Positions 5,569 to 6,597 of a stretch of 6,597 nt of DNA are shown here, in pieces (position 1 is the stretch's first letter; every line of letters begins with the position of its first letter). Below the pieces are notes generated by a model, which searched no databases, was not told where the DNA came from, and saw nothing but the letters and a program-made list of their open reading frames with translations. Source of the stretch: Balneolaceae bacterium (GTDB lineage: Bacteria > Bacteroidota > Rhodothermia > Balneolales > Balneolaceae); contig SLGA01000058.1 in assembly GCA_007123985.1 (NCBI GenBank), forward strand, positions 1 to 6,597, written 5' to 3'. The position numbers and the translations under genes were made by a program.

Positions 5569-6597
5569 ATGGACAGACTAAAAATAGCGATAGCTGTGCT
5601 TTTTGCCGCCGCCTCACTTTTTGTAGGCATGCAGTTTGCCAGCGATAACCCATCAACTGACGAAACCCCGCAAAACAGAGATTTACCTGTCTACAATACA
5701 GGTAGTGACGATGCGGAATCAAGCTCAGTGAATCTTCTCAGAGACTTTAATGATGCAATTGTAAATATTGCCGAGCGCACAAACCCCACTGTGGTTACCA
5801 TTACTACCAGGCAAACGGTAAGGGTAAGGCAACAATCACCTTTCTCATTCTTTTTTGATGATCCCCGGTTCGATAGAGAACGTGAATACCAGCGTGACGG
5901 ATTGGGTTCAGGAGTAATTGTATCAGAAGATGGATATATCCTTACCAATAATCATGTAATACAGAATGCCGATGAAATCAAGATTATTACCTACAGCGGA
6001 GACGAACTTGATGCCGAAATTATCGGAACCGATCCTGCCAGTGATATTGCGGTGCTCAAAGTGGATTCAGGCAGTTTGCCGGCCATTAAGCTTGGGAACA
6101 GCGATAATATTCGGGTTGGTGAGATGGTACTTGCCATCGGCAGCCCATTAGGTCAGCAGTTTGCTCATACGGTTTCAAAAGGAATTATTAGTGCAAGCGG
6201 CCGTTCATCACTCGGTCTGAATGCTTATGAAAACTACATTCAAACAGATGCTGCTATCAATCCCGGAAATTCAGGCGGTCCGCTAATCAACGTTGATGGA
6301 GAATTGATTGGTATTAATACTGCGATTGCCAGCCGAAGCGGGGGCAGCCAGGGTATAGGTTTTGCTATACCTATCAATATGGCTCGAAATGTAATGGAAG
6401 CGCTCATCACAGACGGCCGGGTAGCGCGCGGTTATCTCGGGATTGGATTTGGTGCTGAAGTTGACCGAACCATGGCCAGGGCTCTTGGCCTTGAGCGCCC
6501 GCGCGGAATTGTAGTAGGAGAAGTTGTACCCGAAGGGCCTGCTTATAAGGCAGGCTTGCAAGAGGGTGATGTGATTCTCAGGCTAAATGGTGAAGAA
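5569..6597 (+). CDS. htrA: HtrA/DegP-family periplasmic serine protease, first 343 residues
   Basis: This is an envelope protease-chaperone (family S1C) that degrades or holds misfolded exported proteins. The frame is open from ATG 5569 to the right edge, so 343 residues are visible. A hydrophobic segment at about 5-23 is an uncleaved anchor or signal peptide, followed by an acidic, Ser-rich linker. The trypsin-like domain (about 60-285) has the triad H129 (LTNNHV), D159 (SDIAVLK) and S235 (GNSGGPL), so it should be active. An LA-loop-like insert with PFSFFFDDPRF sits at about 91-101. PDZ1 begins at about 288 with the peptide-binding loop GYLGIGF and is cut near residue 343. A complete DegP/DegQ-type protein would carry one or two PDZ domains. 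The start is fixed by an in-frame TAA at 5548-5550 with no other start codon between. No Shine-Dalgarno is seen. It follows the Hsp20 gene but lies beyond a strong terminator. Confidence 0.96.
   Translation, partial: MDRLKIAIAVLFAAASLFVGMQFASDNPSTDETPQNRDLPVYNTGSDDAESSSVNLLRDFNDAIVNIAERTNPTVVTITTRQTVRVRQQSPFSFFFDDPRFDREREYQRDGLGSGVIVSEDGYILTNNHVIQNADEIKIITYSGDELDAEIIGTDPASDIAVLKVDSGSLPAIKLGNSDNIRVGEMVLAIGSPLGQQFAHTVSKGIISASGRSSLGLNAYENYIQTDAAINPGNSGGPLINVDGELIGINTAIASRSGGSQGIGFAIPINMARNVMEALITDGRVARGYLGIGFGAEVDRTMARALGLERPRGIVVGEVVPEGPAYKAGLQEGDVILRLNGEE

Noticed and set aside
5691..6561. Several short open frames overlapping the HtrA gene in other frames or on the other strand
   Set aside because: The HtrA frame is continuous with a full catalytic triad from 5569 to the edge, so the overlapping frames are by-products.
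1..6597. A new defence system, mobile element or CRISPR array
   Set aside because: All long coding regions are housekeeping or stress families, no regularly spaced repeats or transposase or integrase motifs were seen, and intergenic gaps are short.

Overview
The window holds four recognisable genes and the secreted N-terminus of a fifth, in a compact chromosomal layout. It reads as an ordinary housekeeping and stress-response stretch of an FCB-group bacterium, most likely Balneolota/Rhodothermota or a relative within Bacteroidota sensu lato. This placement is an inference. It rests on moderate GC, mostly Shine-Dalgarno-free AT-rich leaders, promoter elements resembling TTG...TAnnTTTG, a UvrA with the Bacteroidota-like half zinc finger, and a type II DAHP synthase. 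I see no insertion sequence, tRNA, rRNA, CRISPR array, prophage gene or defence cassette.

Left block, minus strand: uvrA (3188 to 336, TTG start) encodes the damage-recognition ATPase of nucleotide excision repair. A 98-bp gap follows, and then an unidentified exported protein starts at 237 and runs off the left edge. The gap holds a perfect 12-bp palindrome overlapping a candidate promoter, and a small hairpin just before the next start codon.

Centre: a 184-bp divergent intergenic region separates uvrA from aroG (3373-4770, plus strand), a complete type II DAHP synthase for the first step of the shikimate pathway. No other aromatic-biosynthesis gene is adjacent. A 216-bp gap with weak hairpins, a T-rich run and a possible promoter follows.

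Right block, plus strand: a small heat-shock protein of the Hsp20/alpha-crystallin family (4987-5415) with a clear Shine-Dalgarno sequence ends at a strong intrinsic terminator (5460-5497). Next comes an HtrA/DegP-type periplasmic serine protease (from 5569), cut by the right edge inside its first PDZ domain. An ATP-independent cytoplasmic holdase beside an envelope protease suggests a small protein-quality-control neighbourhood, but the terminator makes them separate transcription units. I did not find a previously undescribed system; the findings below are modest regulatory and family-level observations.
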